This document shows positions 1 through 13,518 of a DNA stretch of 64,000 nucleotides, in pieces. The DNA is from Voacanga thouarsii. Its lineage: Eukaryota > Streptophyta > Magnoliopsida > Gentianales > Apocynaceae. The translations under genes were made by a program, and so were the position numbers. The stretch's first letter is position 1. Every line of letters starts with the position of its first letter. The DNA is taken from contig JANUWF010001220.1 in the NCBI GenBank assembly GCA_026120185.1, forward strand, positions 1,116,001 through 1,180,000, given 5' to 3'. The notes beneath the pieces were generated by a model. That model did no database searches. It was not told the DNA's origin and was given only the letters and a program-made list of their open reading frames with translations.

Positions 1-90
1 TGAAGCCAAGAAGGTATACACTCATTTCAATTTTAAATCTCTTACAAAGGAATGATAAGGCTATTTTTTTTCCTTTTGGCTGAAGGTTAC

Positions 91-1577
91 ATTTGAGAAC
101 ATTGGAAAGTTTTTTGTTGGATTTGAGCCGGGGCCTATTTTGGATACCCTGGATGAACTATTTGATGGCATGCTAAGAGGAGTCAGAAGTAATCCTATAA
201 ATCTTCCGGGAACTGCTTATTGCCATGCCCTCCAGGTTACCCTTAATTCTAAGAATTGCTCAACCGCATGCATTTCGTCCCTGCGATTTTGTTTCAACAA
301 AACCGCCTATTTCCAATGTATGCGTGCATATCCATGTTATCATTTGAAACCAAACGAATTTGTGACAGATTACCTATTTTATAAACCCAAAAACACCTTA
401 AAGAAAGGTACATTAGTCTGCCAGTAGAAAATTAGAAGAAGATAAATGAGTTTATGAATCCATTCTATGATGTTTAGACCAAAAGAATCCATGAACAAAA
501 ACTGCTAGAAGTAGTCTAAATTTGTCTCTTATGTAAAATGGGTACGAGATAAATGACTTCAAAATTGTATTACATCTAGCTAATTAGTATCACATTGACT
601 GAAATAGTTCTGATAACCTCAAATCGTGCATAATTTGTTATCTGATAGTGTCGAAAGAAGGCAATTGAAATTTTTAAGAAAGAGATGGACAAGCGTAAGA
701 AGGAATGGAACACTGGAAGTGATGAAAATGATTTGTTGGATGGCCTAATGAGACTAAAAGATGATGAAGGAAAGCAATTATGTGATATAGAGGTGCTGGA
801 TAACATAGTAAACCTCGTTATAGCTGGCTGCGAGTCTACTTAAACCTCGATTATGTGGGTTGTGTACTATCTTGCCAAATACCCCAATGTTCTCAGAAAA
901 CTTCAGGTATGCCTATAAAACCCTTTGCTGTAAACAGTCACAGCTTGAATTTCATGTCCTCCTTCATTGACCACCTCTGTTGTATTGTAGGAAGAGCACA
1001 ATTCTATCAGCAAGAGTGGAGATTTTAACACAAGTGATGAGATTATGAAATTAAAATACACGAACAAGGTACAAAATTATTGGTACAAACCTCAAATGGA
1101 TGTTGAATTTAAAAACAAATGAAGCCTTACTTTTTGGCATTCTTCCAAAATACTGTGGCGATCACAAAGCTAAAATATGCAAGCAGGTGGTAGAAGAAGC
1201 CATAAGATTGGCCAACATAGCTTTAGTTATCTTTAGAACAACTGCAAAGGATATAGACTCTGAAGGTATAAAACCATTTTCCCTCACTCTTTCACTTCAA
1301 TTCACAGCAACCAATAACTGATGCCGTAGGTAAGGATAAACCTGTATAGCTAATTTAGCAGATGATTTTCCTCAATTGTATGTGAATCGACCTGAATAAC
1401 GTGTGGTGTCGCGTGAAGTTTACATTTTACAGCTTCAACATCTAGGAAAGCAAGCTGATTAGACTCGTGCAGGCTGCAGAATACCTAAAGGATGGAAGAT
1501 GTTGTGTTGGGTTCGATACCTTCATACAGATCCAGCAAATTTTGAAGATCCTATGAGTTTCAATCCTGATAGGTGGA
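91..1577 (+). pseudogene. Cytochrome P450 fragment (CYP85-clan-like), broken
   Basis: Five exon-like blocks with recognisable P450 text are separated by introns with GT/AG ends. Block 1 (about 91-236) reads FENIGKFFVGFEPGP then NLPGTAYCHALQ. Block 2 (about 657-906) holds the I-helix region with NLVIAGCEST, and a TAA stop sits immediately after it (839-841). Block 3 (990-1068) ends in KLKYTNK. Block 4 (about 1183-1264) is VVEEAIRLANI. Block 5 (about 1474-1577) is RIPKGWKMLCWVRYLHTDP ending FNPDRWN. These match the middle of CYP85-clan enzymes (the CYP88, CYP707 and CYP716 kind), which oxidise terpenoids and hormones at the endoplasmic reticulum. No N-terminal anchor is visible (it may lie outside the window). 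The heme-binding FxxGxRxCxG exon is not found downstream. With an in-frame stop and no heme loop it cannot be active. The exact CYP family is uncertain. Confidence 0.8.
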
Positions 1578-2346
1578 ATGTAAGCAAACATTTACCGTTT
1601 TCCTAGCTAAAGACACCCTTGTTTACATTAAATTCCATCTCTCACATAGGTACTACTCTCTCAATCCTATTTTCAGTCTTCATCTGCTAATGGGAAAAAT
1701 TATGGCTTTTCTTATTGATATATTTTGGTCTCTGATGGAAATGCAGTTTCTTGAGAAAGATCCCACTAGGGAATTCTCATTGTTTCATCAACTTTAAGTA
1801 TCCCATTTCCTTGTGATTTGGTCTGAAAGGAGCCCCTTATGGAAATGATTTAAAGGCTTTAGGTTGATTTTCCATTATGTTGGTAGGACATCAATTTTTT
1901 CTCCCTCCTCTCTTGAAAACCTTATTGAATCTTGGCCCATGCTTTTTCTTGAATATTATATATGATAGCGGTGATTTCAGCAATACGTTTTTCTTGGGAC
2001 ATTAATGCACTCATCTACAATAGACTCCAGCCTTCAAGTAGACATATGTATTTTAGGTTGTTGGATTTGTGAAGTCAAATATGAGGAGGAGTTGGGGCTG
2101 TCTTGACTATTTTGGCCCTCGAACACCACCAATTGAAACTCTTATGCATTAACTTTGATATTCTGTTGCTGTTTTAAGAATGACAGTTACAACAGACTCT
2201 TTCTGAATTTTTAGATTCTGAAATTTGATTTCTTTGTATATTTCTTTTAAGACCATTTTAAATGTTATGCTTTCATCTATCTTCATCTCTCGGAAAATAA
2301 TATTGTTGCATCTAGCATGATGAAGGTAATTTAAAATTTTTTCTGA

Positions 2347-3172
<826 letters not shown>

Positions 3173-3315
3173 CAAATGATTTTGTTTTTTTTATTGGGAT
3201 TTTTGAATTTTGATTATCTTTGAATGTTTTAATGGTGATTTTAGGAAATGGATCTCTTTTTTGTTTTTTTTTTTAAATGTGTTTTTTAGATTTGTCATTT
3301 CCACAAACCTCATCA

Positions 3316-3408
3316 ATGGCTGAGTTGATTAGACGAAGATTATATAGTTGCTGTAATTGTAGAAATCAAGTTGCACTTCATGATGATGTCATATCTAAAG
3401 CATTTTAG
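3316..3408 (+). pseudogene. Yippee-like protein, first exon only, ending in a stop
   Basis: ATG at 3316 opens [20 protein letters not shown] followed by [10 protein letters not shown] and then TAG (3406-3408). This closely matches the first exon of plant Yippee-like proteins, including the CxxC half (CCNC) of the zinc-binding Yippee fold. In the family the next codon is Gln at the exon-intron border (CAG|GT); here it is TAG|GT, so one C-to-T change would explain the stop. The second exon, with the other CxxC pair, was not found in the following kilobase. The 30-residue product would be non-functional. The function of plant Yippee proteins is poorly known. Confidence 0.8.
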
Positions 3409-4339
3409 GTGAACTTACACATTCTTCCTTCCATTTACCGAGAGCCACTATGTCTAGACAACATTTGTTAATTGATCTATTTAAGAATACCATATTCCTT
3501 TTCGCGTTGTTGGAAAGAAAGTTGTAGATTGTGAATCTTGGTGATGGATGTTGATACGGGGCAAAGTTGGATGCAAATGCTTTTGCTTATCTGCGCCTTT
3601 TAAACCTAACCTTGAAATTGGAAATTAATAGTTATCCTGGAAAATGACTGGATTATTTGTTTCTTCGGAATTGACTCAGAACTGGATTGAGAATGCTGTT
3701 GTTTGCCTCAACTTTTTGATGGAGTTGCCAGAGGGATCAAGGACATATAAAGCAGGATTTATGGCAATTATTTTTTTGTTTTGGACCATACAGTTGATTT
3801 ATCTGCATGATTAGTGCTTCTTTATACCGTCGGCTAAAATTAATTTTGTTACTTTTTTGTAGCTTAAGCCACTTCATTTCTTTAGGAAGTTAGATTGCAA
3901 TTGGTAGTCAAATTGTATTGATGGTTTTTGGTTCGGGGGAGTGATGGGATTGGGATATTGGGAAATCTTGACTTTGTAAATACGTATAATCTTGGGGAAT
4001 TTGGATTATGGATGTGTGAAATTCTCTTGCCATCTCCTTATACTTTCTTCTTGCACTCACCCTGTGCCAGCATTTTTTTTTCTTTTCTTCTATATTTTCT
4101 AGGGGAGGGCTTTTGTGTACCTTTCTTGTTCGCATCTATAAATAACAGATTTTAATCCCACTTTATTTATTTAGTTATATTTGCGTAATTCATTGATGTA
4201 GTGGCAACATTGGGATATGTTTATTTTTTATGTTGATCTATTGTCTTGTAAGGGTTGGGTGCCATCTTCGAATTAATTCTTTAGTTTCATTTGGCAATGG
4301 GTTTTTGTCCATTCCATTATAAGATTAGAATTGGAAGGA

Positions 4340-4459
4340 AAGTCTACGCTACTGTAGTTGACTATTGATGGCAAATTAGGTGGCAAGCTTGTATATTAGA
4401 GCACCAAGAAGAGAGCTAGCAGACCTAAATGCCCAATTACAGGGAAAAGGATCCAAGAG
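4340..4459 (+). pseudogene. Ribosomal protein eL34 (RPL34) fragment
   Basis: The stretch 4378-4459 reads GGKLVY, stop, then STKKRASRPKCPITGKRIQ, matching the N-terminal third of cytosolic large-subunit protein eL34, including the PKCPxTGKRIQ zinc-finger half. The TAG at 4397-4399 replaces the Gln that follows VY in the family, so it is again a CAG-to-TAG change. A GT donor-like sequence follows at 4460. Upstream, 4340-4377 is only weakly similar (RKS). The remaining two thirds of the protein are not seen. This is one of the same-strand gene pieces in the Helitron-like region. Confidence 0.75.
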
Positions 4460-5038
4460 GTATGCCATTTGAAATTTTTTTAGTAATCCTTCTGTGAAAA
4501 CCGTCATTGCGCATATATCATGCCTTTTTTTTTTTGGGTGGTATCATGCACTTATTTAAGTTACAAATGCTGTGGTTTTTGTCAAGTAAGTGGATATATC
4601 ACAGAAAGATATTCGGCATCTGCATGCATCTAAAGATTCTTCCTTTCATTGTATAAACGCGAGAGCATTGTACATTAGACTTCAGTTATTTTATTCAATA
4701 GAATAATGCTTGGCCTCAACCGCTTCATAACACCTCGCATCATATATGAACCCCTCTATTGAATATTTGTAGCAACTACACTTCCTTGTTTCTTCTCATT
4801 TCACAAAAAACAGAAGATCTACTTCAGCATCTGCATGCAACTAAAGATTCTTTCTTTCTTTATATGAAAGAAAAAGCATTGTACATTAGACTTTAATTTT
4901 TGTTCTTAGTTTTTGGCAAAGATTTCATTGTGTTAATCTTGATTTTGGTGTTTAAAGAACTGAGATTATTGTGGTATGGAACTAATCGCTCCACATGATT
5001 AGGCCACCAACTTGGCCATTCTGAACAGATCAATCAAT

Positions 5039-5367
5039 GGAAGAAAATCTTTACATTTCAACTGCTTCTAATAAGCAAATTGAATAGGCCAAAGAACAAC
5101 AACAAGCTGATCATAGGTTCGCAAAGCTCTCACTTTCTCAACTACAAGAATATGAAAATGAAGAACAACAACGACAGCAACAACAGCAAGAACACCGATT
5201 TCTCCTTCTCCCATCCTTCCAACTGCAATGCATTAAAAAAAAAAAAGTGTTACTTGAATCTGTTTGTGACACTGAAATATAAAGCTGATTGAATTTGCTT
5301 GTGTTTTCCATTTAGGATGGTGGAACTAAGGAGGTGAAGGAACCTGCAAAAAATGACAACGAGTAGT
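5039..5367 (+). pseudogene. Unrecognised Q-rich coding fragment
   Basis: From ATG 5039 one frame reads MEENLYISTASNKQIE, TAG at 5085-5087, then AKEQQQADHRFAKLSLSQLQ, then EYENEEQQRQQQQQEHR. It looks like real coding sequence: charged, helix-forming and rich in Gln. A second block at about 5315-5367 reads DGGTKEVKEPAKNDNE and ends in a stop. Between them an A-run and a CATTTAG acceptor-like site suggest an intron. I do not recognise the parent gene. If the TAG was once CAG, the frame would be continuous, in line with neighbouring fragments. Strand and context fit a further captured gene piece. Confidence 0.4.
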
Positions 5368-6075
5368 GAAATTTTGTGTTAGGTTTGAGCTCTTTTTATG
5401 CATCACATAGTTTGGTTTTAATTCAAAAATGCTGCTTGTAGCATGTAGCCCTGTATATTCTGAGGCATAATTTCCTACTTTTGTAACACACTAGATTTCA
5501 TTGTTTCTTATTTTAGAGATTTTATGATCATCCTAATCTTTGGTTTTAGATGGTATTGACGTTTTCCTTTTTCTCAAAGGAATTAATGCACTGACTTTGA
5601 CGGTATCTTTCATTATTTATTATGGATTGCCTTCATAACTAGACTTGATATTTCATTATAATGGAAGAATTCATATGCTGATTACTAATAATTCAGAGTT
5701 TCAAATAGCATTATAATGTCTTCTAATACCTTTATTAATCTCAAGAGTTCAATAATCTTCTTGGTTACTCTGAAAGTTATGAAGTTGACTAGATTAAGAT
5801 AATTCTTCCTCTTTGGTTTTTTTCTCTTTTCTTGGGCAATCATCTTGTTGAGAATCAACTCTTGTCATGATAATTGGTGGGAGGGACTCTTTCTGGGGCC
5901 ACATTCACCTTTCATATTTTGAGGTCTTGATGTTGGAGATCAAGTGACTTCACTAAAACAAGTATGATATTCTTCTTTGGTGATGCCCTGCAATAAATTG
6001 TAACAAAATTAGCTAAAATTATGTGAATCAAAGTTCAATGTAGTAATATTAGTGAAAATATCTCGGGTACCCCAA
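5368..6075. other. Gene-free stretch inside the Helitron-like region
   Basis: No coding similarity, RNA gene or clear repeat was seen. Moderately AT-rich sequence leads to the 3' hairpin. Confidence 0.5.
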
Positions 6076-6103
6076 CTCACGTTTCACGCGAGAATCCTTA
6101 CTA

Positions 6104-6140
<37 letters not shown>
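6104..6140. repeat. (TA)n microsatellite at the Helitron-like 3' end
   Basis: About 18 TA units directly abut the CTAG terminus. AT-rich targets are usual for Helitrons. Confidence 0.9.
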
Positions 6141-6145
<5 letters not shown>

Positions 6146-6359
6146 GGTAGATTATTTATGTATATAACATAAAATATAATATAAAAAAGAGGCAGAAAAA
6201 AGAAAAGAAAAGATTATAAATTATTATTTTTATTTTTATTAATTTAGTAATATGATAAATACGTGAATCATTGAAAACTACCACAAAAGTTTTATAAATG
6301 ATTAAAAATTTTTGAATAAAAATATATTGGAGACATAAAAAATTTTTTTACAAAAAATT

Positions 6360-6521
6360 TTATAAATATTTTCGGGCTACTTCCTCATTGGGTCGGGATT
6401 GGGGATGATTTTGTCCCTGACAAGCCGAGGGTAAGGATCACTCGGGGATGGAGAAATGGAGGCGTATGTGGGGGTGGGGTCGGGATTTCTAATCCCCAAC
6501 TCGACCCCATTGCCATCCCTA
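6360..6521. mobile_element. hAT-type terminus (right end)
   Basis: A GC-rich block of CGGG/GGGG-rich sequence ends in GACCCCATTGCCATCCCTA at 6521. Read in reverse this is TAGGGATGGCAATGGGG, a terminal inverted repeat widely seen in plant non-autonomous hAT elements. A matching left end was not found, so the element may be truncated or its left end decayed in the AT-rich sequence before 6360. Confidence 0.45.
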
Positions 6522-6845
6522 TGCTCCACGAAAATTTCCATTTTTTCTAGCTTTTAAGTTTCACTTTTAGCCCGACAGAACCAAACATGGTGGGGGTTGA
6601 GGCCTCATGGATAGAGCTCTCCCATGCCGAGAGAAAAAAAGGTCACTATAGAATACCGGATAGAGTTCATGCGTAATACTTTGGTGAAGCAGTCTTGGAG
6701 TTCAAGAAAACCAAAGTCATTGTCTGTTGTGAGATTTTGGTTTCAAAATCATTGAGAAATTTGTCTTGCAGAGGTAAGGTGTCAAACATGTATGAAAATA
6801 AAAGCTTTAATTTCAATGTTATGGTAATAAACAACTTCGTTTGTG

Positions 6846-6976
6846 GGGATTTTGATCAAAATAGGCAGGTTTTAAAACAGATCTTCAAAAATAGATAGGT
6901 TTTTTGAGGAGCACCCAGCAAGGTAATATTGTCGCTAATCGCCCCTTTTCCGGTTAGAAAATGAAACTCGTGTCTG
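6846..6976 (+). repeat. MULE left TIR, outer part
   Basis: This part is an imperfect reverse complement of about 17300-17445. Shared landmarks in order are TTTTGATCAAAATAG, CAAAAATAGRTA, a CCCC block, and GAAAATGAAACTCGTGTCTG. It is separated from the inner TIR part at 8566 by the foldback insertion. Confidence 0.75.
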
Positions 6977-6979
6977 GCA

Positions 6980-8562
6980 CAAGCTTCTTCTTCTATCTTC
7001 ATTGCATGCTCCTCTACATGTGCTGTAACTTCTATTTACACATGTTGGATATGAGAAAGCGATCATTAGGTTGACTTGACAACATTTTTTTCTTTCTTTA
7101 TTTTTTATTTTTTATTGATGATAAAAATAATATTTTATTTGTATTTAGTGCATTCAAAGTACAAAATTTAGTAAAGTTATTAAATATTTTTATCTAAATC
7201 TATCCATTAATAAATTGATATAGATAATTAAAACTAACTTAATGAATATCTAAATGAATAATTTAATGAGTTTAAATTGATATTTATTAGCTTCTAAAAT
7301 ATCTAATTAAATGTAAAAAGAACAATATTTTCAAAAAATATATAATACATTCAATTTAAAATATATAATTTAAATAAGTTACAATTCAAAAATTATAATT
7401 TAAATTTCATTTTAATAATAATATATACCTAAATTTATAATGTCTTATATTTTAATTAAATTTAAATAATAGTTGAAAAATCAAAGAAAAAACTTAAATA
7501 ATAATTTATATTTTAGTAAATAATAGATTGAAAAATAGTTGAGTATTTACGTCATTTTATTTTAATAATTTTCATTCAAATTGCGACTAGGAAATAGAAA
7601 TACCTCTAAGAAATAGTTACAATTTGAGTGAATTATAAAAATATTTTCAAATTTTATATAAAAACGATATCCATAATTTTAATAGTCACAATTAGATTTA
7701 AAAATAAATTAAAATATTTTAAGTTAAAATAGAAATAAAGAATATCATTTCAAATATATGAGGTTTAAATCTATATTTAAAAAATTGAAGGAAAAATAAA
7801 ATTTTAAATTAATTTAAAAAAATTTATTGTGAATATTTGAAGATAAAAAATAAAAAATAAAATTTTAAGTAAAATAAAACAAATAAATATTTATTTTTAA
7901 AAATATTTAAGATTTAAAATGATTTACAATTAAAAATAAAAATCACAATAAATTCAAAATAACTTTTTATTTTTAATTCTAAATAATTTAGAATTAAAAA
8001 TAAAAATTCACTAAAAATTCCTGATATTTATTCAAATTTAATTAAAATATAAATTATTTGAATTAAAATATAAGAAATTATAAATTTGGATATATATTAT
8101 TATTAAAATCAATTTTAATTATAAATTTCTAATTATAACTTATTTAAATTATATATTTTAAATCGAAAGTATATATATTATTTTAAAATATTGTTATTTA
8201 AACATTTAATTGGATATTTTAGAATATAATAAATATCAATTTAAATTCATTAAATTAGTTAAATTTAAATAAGTTTTATTTAAATATTTATTAACTTAGT
8301 TTTACTTATCTATATCAATTTATTAATGGATAAATTTAGATTAAGTTATCTAATAACTTCACTAAATTTTTTACTTTGAATCCACTAAATACAAATAAAA
8401 AATTATTTTTATCATTAACAAAAAAATAAAGAAAGAAAGCAAAAAAAAAAAAATGTTGTCCAGTCAAACCTAATGATTGCTTTTTCATACCCAACGTGTG
8501 TAAATAGAAATTAAAGTACATGTGGAGGAGCAAGCAATAAAGACGGGAAAAGAAGAATAGAC
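6980..8562. mobile_element. AT-rich foldback element nested in the MULE left TIR
   Basis: The two halves are long inverted copies of each other. The left edge (6980 on) carries CTTCTTCTTCTATCTTCATT, TGCTCCTCTACATG, TTCTATTTACACATGTTGG and a T-run; the right edge (8440-8560) carries the same landmarks in reverse complement. The match continues inward (for example AATTAAATG/CATTTAATT at about 7310 and 8210) to roughly 7480 and 8010, leaving a loop of about 500 bases. It interrupts the MULE TIR, which resumes at about 8566. There are no coding regions. A clear target duplication could not be defined. If transcribed it would form a very long hairpin RNA. Confidence 0.75.
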
Positions 8563-8565
8563 ATG

Positions 8566-8690
8566 GAGGTTTTGATCAAAAGGGATTCCCTTTGAAATCC
8601 TCAGTCGCAATTTGGTTCAAATACTGAGGTACCCTTGTATAGGAGGTTTTTCGTATCTGTCACAGCATACCTCGCATCTGGCAGACGCAA
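8566..8690 (+). repeat. MULE left TIR, inner part
   Basis: GGTTTTGATCAAAA, GGATTCCCTTTGAAATCC and CAGTCGCAATTTGGTTCAAA match the reverse complement of about 17225-17293. Further in, a CTCGCATCTGGCAGACGCAAGG-like motif recurs in the right TIR. Confidence 0.75.
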
Positions 8691-10364
8691 GGTCACTTTT
8701 GAGCCCCAACAACAGCTGATAACAAATAGAACCTCGCGTCAGAAATTCTTCTGCCCTTAAGGTCGTCTTCTTCTTCCTCTTTTCAGAGATTCATCTTTCA
8801 CAGGTACTGTCAATGCCTGAAGAAGGAGTCACGGGTCACACAATTAATTTGCATCTTTTTAATGCCTCTCTGCTATTTTTTCTCAATGCCATTTTTTCCC
8901 TCTGCTATTTCTCTTCGCCTCAGTGTTTCTTTTCGTTGCCATCCTTCACCTTTTCCACCATTGTCCTTCTTTGATTTGCTGCCATTCTCCGTCTTTGCTT
9001 TGCTGCAATTCTCTTTCTCTGGTCTAAACACTGCCTCTCAACTTTTGTTTGTTCATTTCATTTCTATTATTTTGAAATTCCTCCTTTCTCTACTCTCCCA
9101 AATTAGTCGTTGTCGCCTTGCAAGGAGAATCACCATTGCTGCTGGATAGTCGTTACCTTGCAGGTTTCTTGGAGTCAGAGGGGCCAACCTTTACATGTTT
9201 TTTTTTTTTGTTTAAATAAGAAGATAGATTTGATAGTTAAATTATGCATTTAATTCTTGTGCACTTCTTATGCCTCTGCTAATGTATTGAATTGTGATAT
9301 TGGGATTTAAGAGATTTGATATTGGTTTAGTGGAGGATTGTATATTGTATTGAGATATTATTTTAGTGAATTGTTGTTTTATCAGATTACAGTGAATATA
9401 TAAACTGCTTGGATATATATTTTGTAAAAATATGAAATTGTTTAGAAGTTGTTGTTTATTTTGGTGAGCATTTACTATAGTTTATTTTGGTTATTTTGGT
9501 GAGTATGAAATTGTTGCAATTTCAAATGAAATGATCAATTTCTTTTCCATATGAAATGGGGGGGGGGGCATATAGTGAGTTTAGAATAAATTACAAATTA
9601 TTTTCAGATATAAAAATTTAGAATTAAAAAATTATAATGAATTTAGAATAAAAAAAATACTTGAATGAAATAAAAATAATAATAATAAATGATGTTGGGT
9701 TGGAGTTGTCTAATGGTCTAGAACTTTCAATTTAATCCATTTGGAATATACATTGACGCACATAAATATAGTTTTATCCATCATTTTAGAATTTTCAAAA
9801 ATTAATTTTGGATACAATTAAAAGACCTATCCTTATTTTTTTTAGATACAATTAAATTTGGAATATTAATATTTTTAAAAAATTAAAATTTTCAAATATT
9901 TGAGAATTTGAATATTTTGAAATAGTCATTTGAATTAAATAAATATCATGCAATTAATTTCAATTTCTTTAAATTAGAACCAAAAATAAAATTTTATATA
10001 CAACTTGAAGAAGACTTAATTTTGAATATCGAATATTAAGAAGACACTTCAATTTCTTTTCCAAAATTTTTTAGATATATATTTTATGAAATAAAATTTA
10101 AACAAAAATATTTCTCTAAATAAATTAACATGAAGATTAATAATTTTTTTTCATGCAATTTATAACAATAAATTTGTAATGTCTAACAAAGAAAAAAAAT
10201 TAATTTATCCATTCAAGTATTCAGTTTCAAATTAAATGAAAAAAAAATTAATGTTAAGTGAAAGATTAAAAAAAAAAAAAAGTCCTTTCATTTTTTATAT
10301 GATACACGACAGGTCTAAGATTATAGTGTGCAAGATTAACAGTCATATTCAAAATGTATTGCAT
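8691..10364. other. MULE internal non-coding stretch
   Basis: Pyrimidine-rich sequence (8760-9060) is followed by AT-rich sequence. No N-terminal transposase domain was recognised here, so the 5' part of the transposase seems lost or too decayed. A short G-run lies at about 9559-9567. Confidence 0.4.
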
Positions 10365-11750
10365 TTCAATTCATCTTACAAAAAAGGATGGAATGCCAGG
10401 AGGATGTCTATTGAGATGGTTTATGGAGATTAGTCATCTTCATTCGAGCAGTTGCCACGATTTATGCTTGCACTGCAGGATTCGAATCCAAGGACGGTAA
10501 TTGAGTGGCAGCATTTACCAATTGACAGCAACGGTGCCAAGACCTTTGGATCTATTTTTTGGTCTTTCAGACCATGTATTGATGCCTTCGTACACATGAA
10601 GCCAGTAATCAGTATTGATGGGACATTCCTTAGGGGTATATATAAGGGAAAGCTTTTGACGACAATTGGTCAAGATGCAAACAATCATATATTGTCCCTT
10701 GCATTTGCAATTGTGAATAAAGAAACCAACGAGAGTTGGGAATGGTTTTTGTGGTTTCTGAGGGCACATGTTTTAGGGGATCGTAGGGTATGTTTGATAT
10801 CAGATTGGCACAAAGGGATAGTGAATGTGGTACACCGACAACCTCTCTGGTAGGAGCTATTGGCAGTGCATAGATTCTGTCTCAAATATATTCGAAGTAA
10901 CTTCAATGCGAAGTTCAGGAACCATCAGTTAAAGAAATTGATGTATATAGCTGATACTTAGAGTAAGAAATGTAGTTTTTGAGGATAATGAATAAGATAA
11001 ATATACCAAGTCCCCTTGCAAAGGCATGGCTTGATGCGATTCCATTGGAGTAATGGACTCTTGCTTATGATAGTGGGCATCGATACGGGAATATGACATC
11101 CAATCTAGCAGAATCATTCAACAGTGTTGTCAAAGGCATACGTGCTCTACCTATCAAGGTGATCGTTGAGTCTTCATTTAAGAAAACAGTCAAGTACTTT
11201 AACGACCATAGATAGGAAGCCAATCATGGTCGACATCACTTTCCTTCTAAGATATGGTCCAAATTTATAAAGAATGAGTCAAAGGAGAGAAGTCATTGTG
11301 TGCAGGCTTATGACTAAGGTTGGGGCATTTTTTGTGTTGTGTCAGGATATCACGAGCATGTAAGGAAAATAATGTATATCAAGTTGATCTTGGTTCGAAG
11401 ACATGTAGTTGCGCTAATTGAAAAATATATGAAATACCTTATTCGCATGCATTTACAGTTTGTTAGTAGGTAGGGTTGAATCTTGGGGTTTTCGTGTTAC
11501 CTTTGAACACGACAACGTACTAAAAAATGACATACACAGGATAGTTTAAACCCATTCCTTACGAAGATTATTAGTGCACTCCCATTTTTATGCTGGCACC
11601 AAATCCGTATCGGTTCAAGAACCATCGTCGTGGTCGTATGATGACATCGAGGATTAGGAATGAGATGGACGAGTGCAACCCTGATCGCCGTCACATTGTA
11701 GGAACTGTCACCAGACTGGACACAACAAGAGAAATTACCCCAACAACGCC
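10365..11750 (+). pseudogene. MULE (MuDR-type) transposase, broken
   Basis: The readable text begins SYKKGWNARRMSIEMVYGD and continues LPRFMLALQDSNPRTVIEW. The DDE core follows with ISIDGTFLRGIYKGKLLTTI (first Asp) and LISDWHKGIV (second Asp). Later blocks are HRFCLKYIRSNFN, AYDSGHRYGNMTSNLAESFN and GIRALPIKVIVE. A SWIM-like CSCAN...YEIPYSHAF (11404-11460) has Tyr in place of the third Cys. A CCHC knuckle CRNCHQTGHNKRNY (about 11697-11738) has Tyr for the last Cys. In-frame stops lie at 10431, 10851, 10959, 11051, 11213, 11314 and 11419, and there is a frameshift near 11280. At most sites the family residue is Gln or Trp. The N-terminal region is missing. The enzyme would have cut and joined the element ends. 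Confidence 0.85.
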
Positions 11751-13518
11751 ATTCAATAGAGTTGACATGTTTTCTGTAGTTGCCTGTATTATCTTTAACT
11801 TGTGTATTGCTGTATCAAATTTCAATGTTGTATTATGTACACCTTATGTATTGCTGTATAACTTGTGAATAAACTAAAGACACGGGATTGTTAATCTTAA
11901 ATTGATGTATTGAGTACTCTGTATTAATATGTCTTTAGTTTATTTGATTCATTTGATTTTTACAAATTCATTTCATGTCTTTACTTATTTTCGTAATTGA
12001 TATTTTTCTTGTATTTTGTATCGATTAATAAAATGACAAATTCTTTGCTGTCTTCGTTTTAGGACACTATGTACTAGCCTACGCCTGACGGAGTTGACCC
12101 CAGCTTGATTATACTAGATGTGTTGACCATGCAACGTAGATATAGATCTACACATATTTGGGTAGGACAGTTACTGGATACTGTCCTTAGTGCAAGGCGT
12201 AATGATAGCACCTTTTGGGTTGCTTGGCCATTCGATCCCTGTGTCCAGCAACTTATGGAGTTGGCCGGGTTCGGTGGGGTCATTCGTTTACCATACACAA
12301 AGATTGATTATCCATTTATTACAGTGTTGGTGGAGAGATGGCGTCAGGAGATGCATACCTTCCACTTACCAGTCGGAGAGGCCACAATTACTCTACAAGA
12401 TGTAGAAGTCCTATTCGGCTTACGTGTGGACGGTGAGCCAATTATTATTCGTGGATCGACCTATTCGCAAGCAGAGTTGTAAAACATGTGCGAAGCGCTG
12501 CTTAGTTTTTGACCCACGAGCACAGACCTAGACGACTCTTATCTGAAGTTGAGCTCTATCGAGAGAGCCCTTACTCATCCGCTCCTGCCATACGTAACAC
12601 CGGATATGGTTGCACAGCATGCACGATGTCGCATTATGCAGTTTATTGGTTGGTTTTTGTTCTCAGACAAATCTAGAAACCGGGTTCATTTTTACTTTCT
12701 AAGATACATACATGATCTACAGTTGTCTGGCACGCTTAGTTGGGGTAGTGCAGCATTGGCACATTTATGTCGATGTATGTGCAATGCTATATCCTATACG
12801 GCGTATCAAATGAGTGTCCCACTTTTGTTAATTCAGGTTCGAAATAAAATCAAATTTAAGTTAACTATTTTTTTCAACTTTTATTAAAAAATGATCGTGA
12901 GATACGAGGCTAAAACTAAAACTCTACTTATATTGCAATAGTTGTGGGTTTGAGAGCGCATTCCGACCATTAAACCGGACAGAGTACAGCCAATAGAGGA
13001 CATACCCCCCGACACACCTAGAGGATCAACATGGCAGGGTCCACTTAAGCTTTCTCGCACCCCAACACATGTTTTGCTTGCGTACAGGAATCAGTTGGAT
13101 CGGATGCGATAATCATGTAAGTATAATTATAATGAATTTGCAATCAATTATAATAAATATGCCTTGATTTATTATTTAATGTTGTATACCTTATTCCACA
13201 GTTTATATGGTATCCTTATGACGAGTACATGTTCGCATCCTTACCTCCGTATTGTACACACGGTAGACACATTTGGATGTCTGTCACGTTTTTGTTGTGT
13301 TGGGAGACGATAGAATTACATTGCCCCGATAGAATAATGCAACAATTTAGATTGCTGTAGCAAATCCCTGACGTCGTTGACACGGAGCCGATTTGTATCA
13401 TCGTAACATGCGGACGACTGGTATTGGGTGAGATGATATTGATGCACTATATTTTGCTAACTGGACAAATCGCCAGACATATGTTTTGGTAAGGTAGACC
13501 ACTTTTGGTGAAAGTGTG

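Noticed and set aside
6975..8570. 9-bp target duplication around the foldback
   Set aside because: Candidate flanks GTGTCTGGC and TAGACATGG do not agree well enough to support it.
8862..9149. 95-codon open frame in the MULE
   Set aside because: Low-complexity Phe/Ser/Leu-rich product from pyrimidine-rich DNA with no similarity to known domains.
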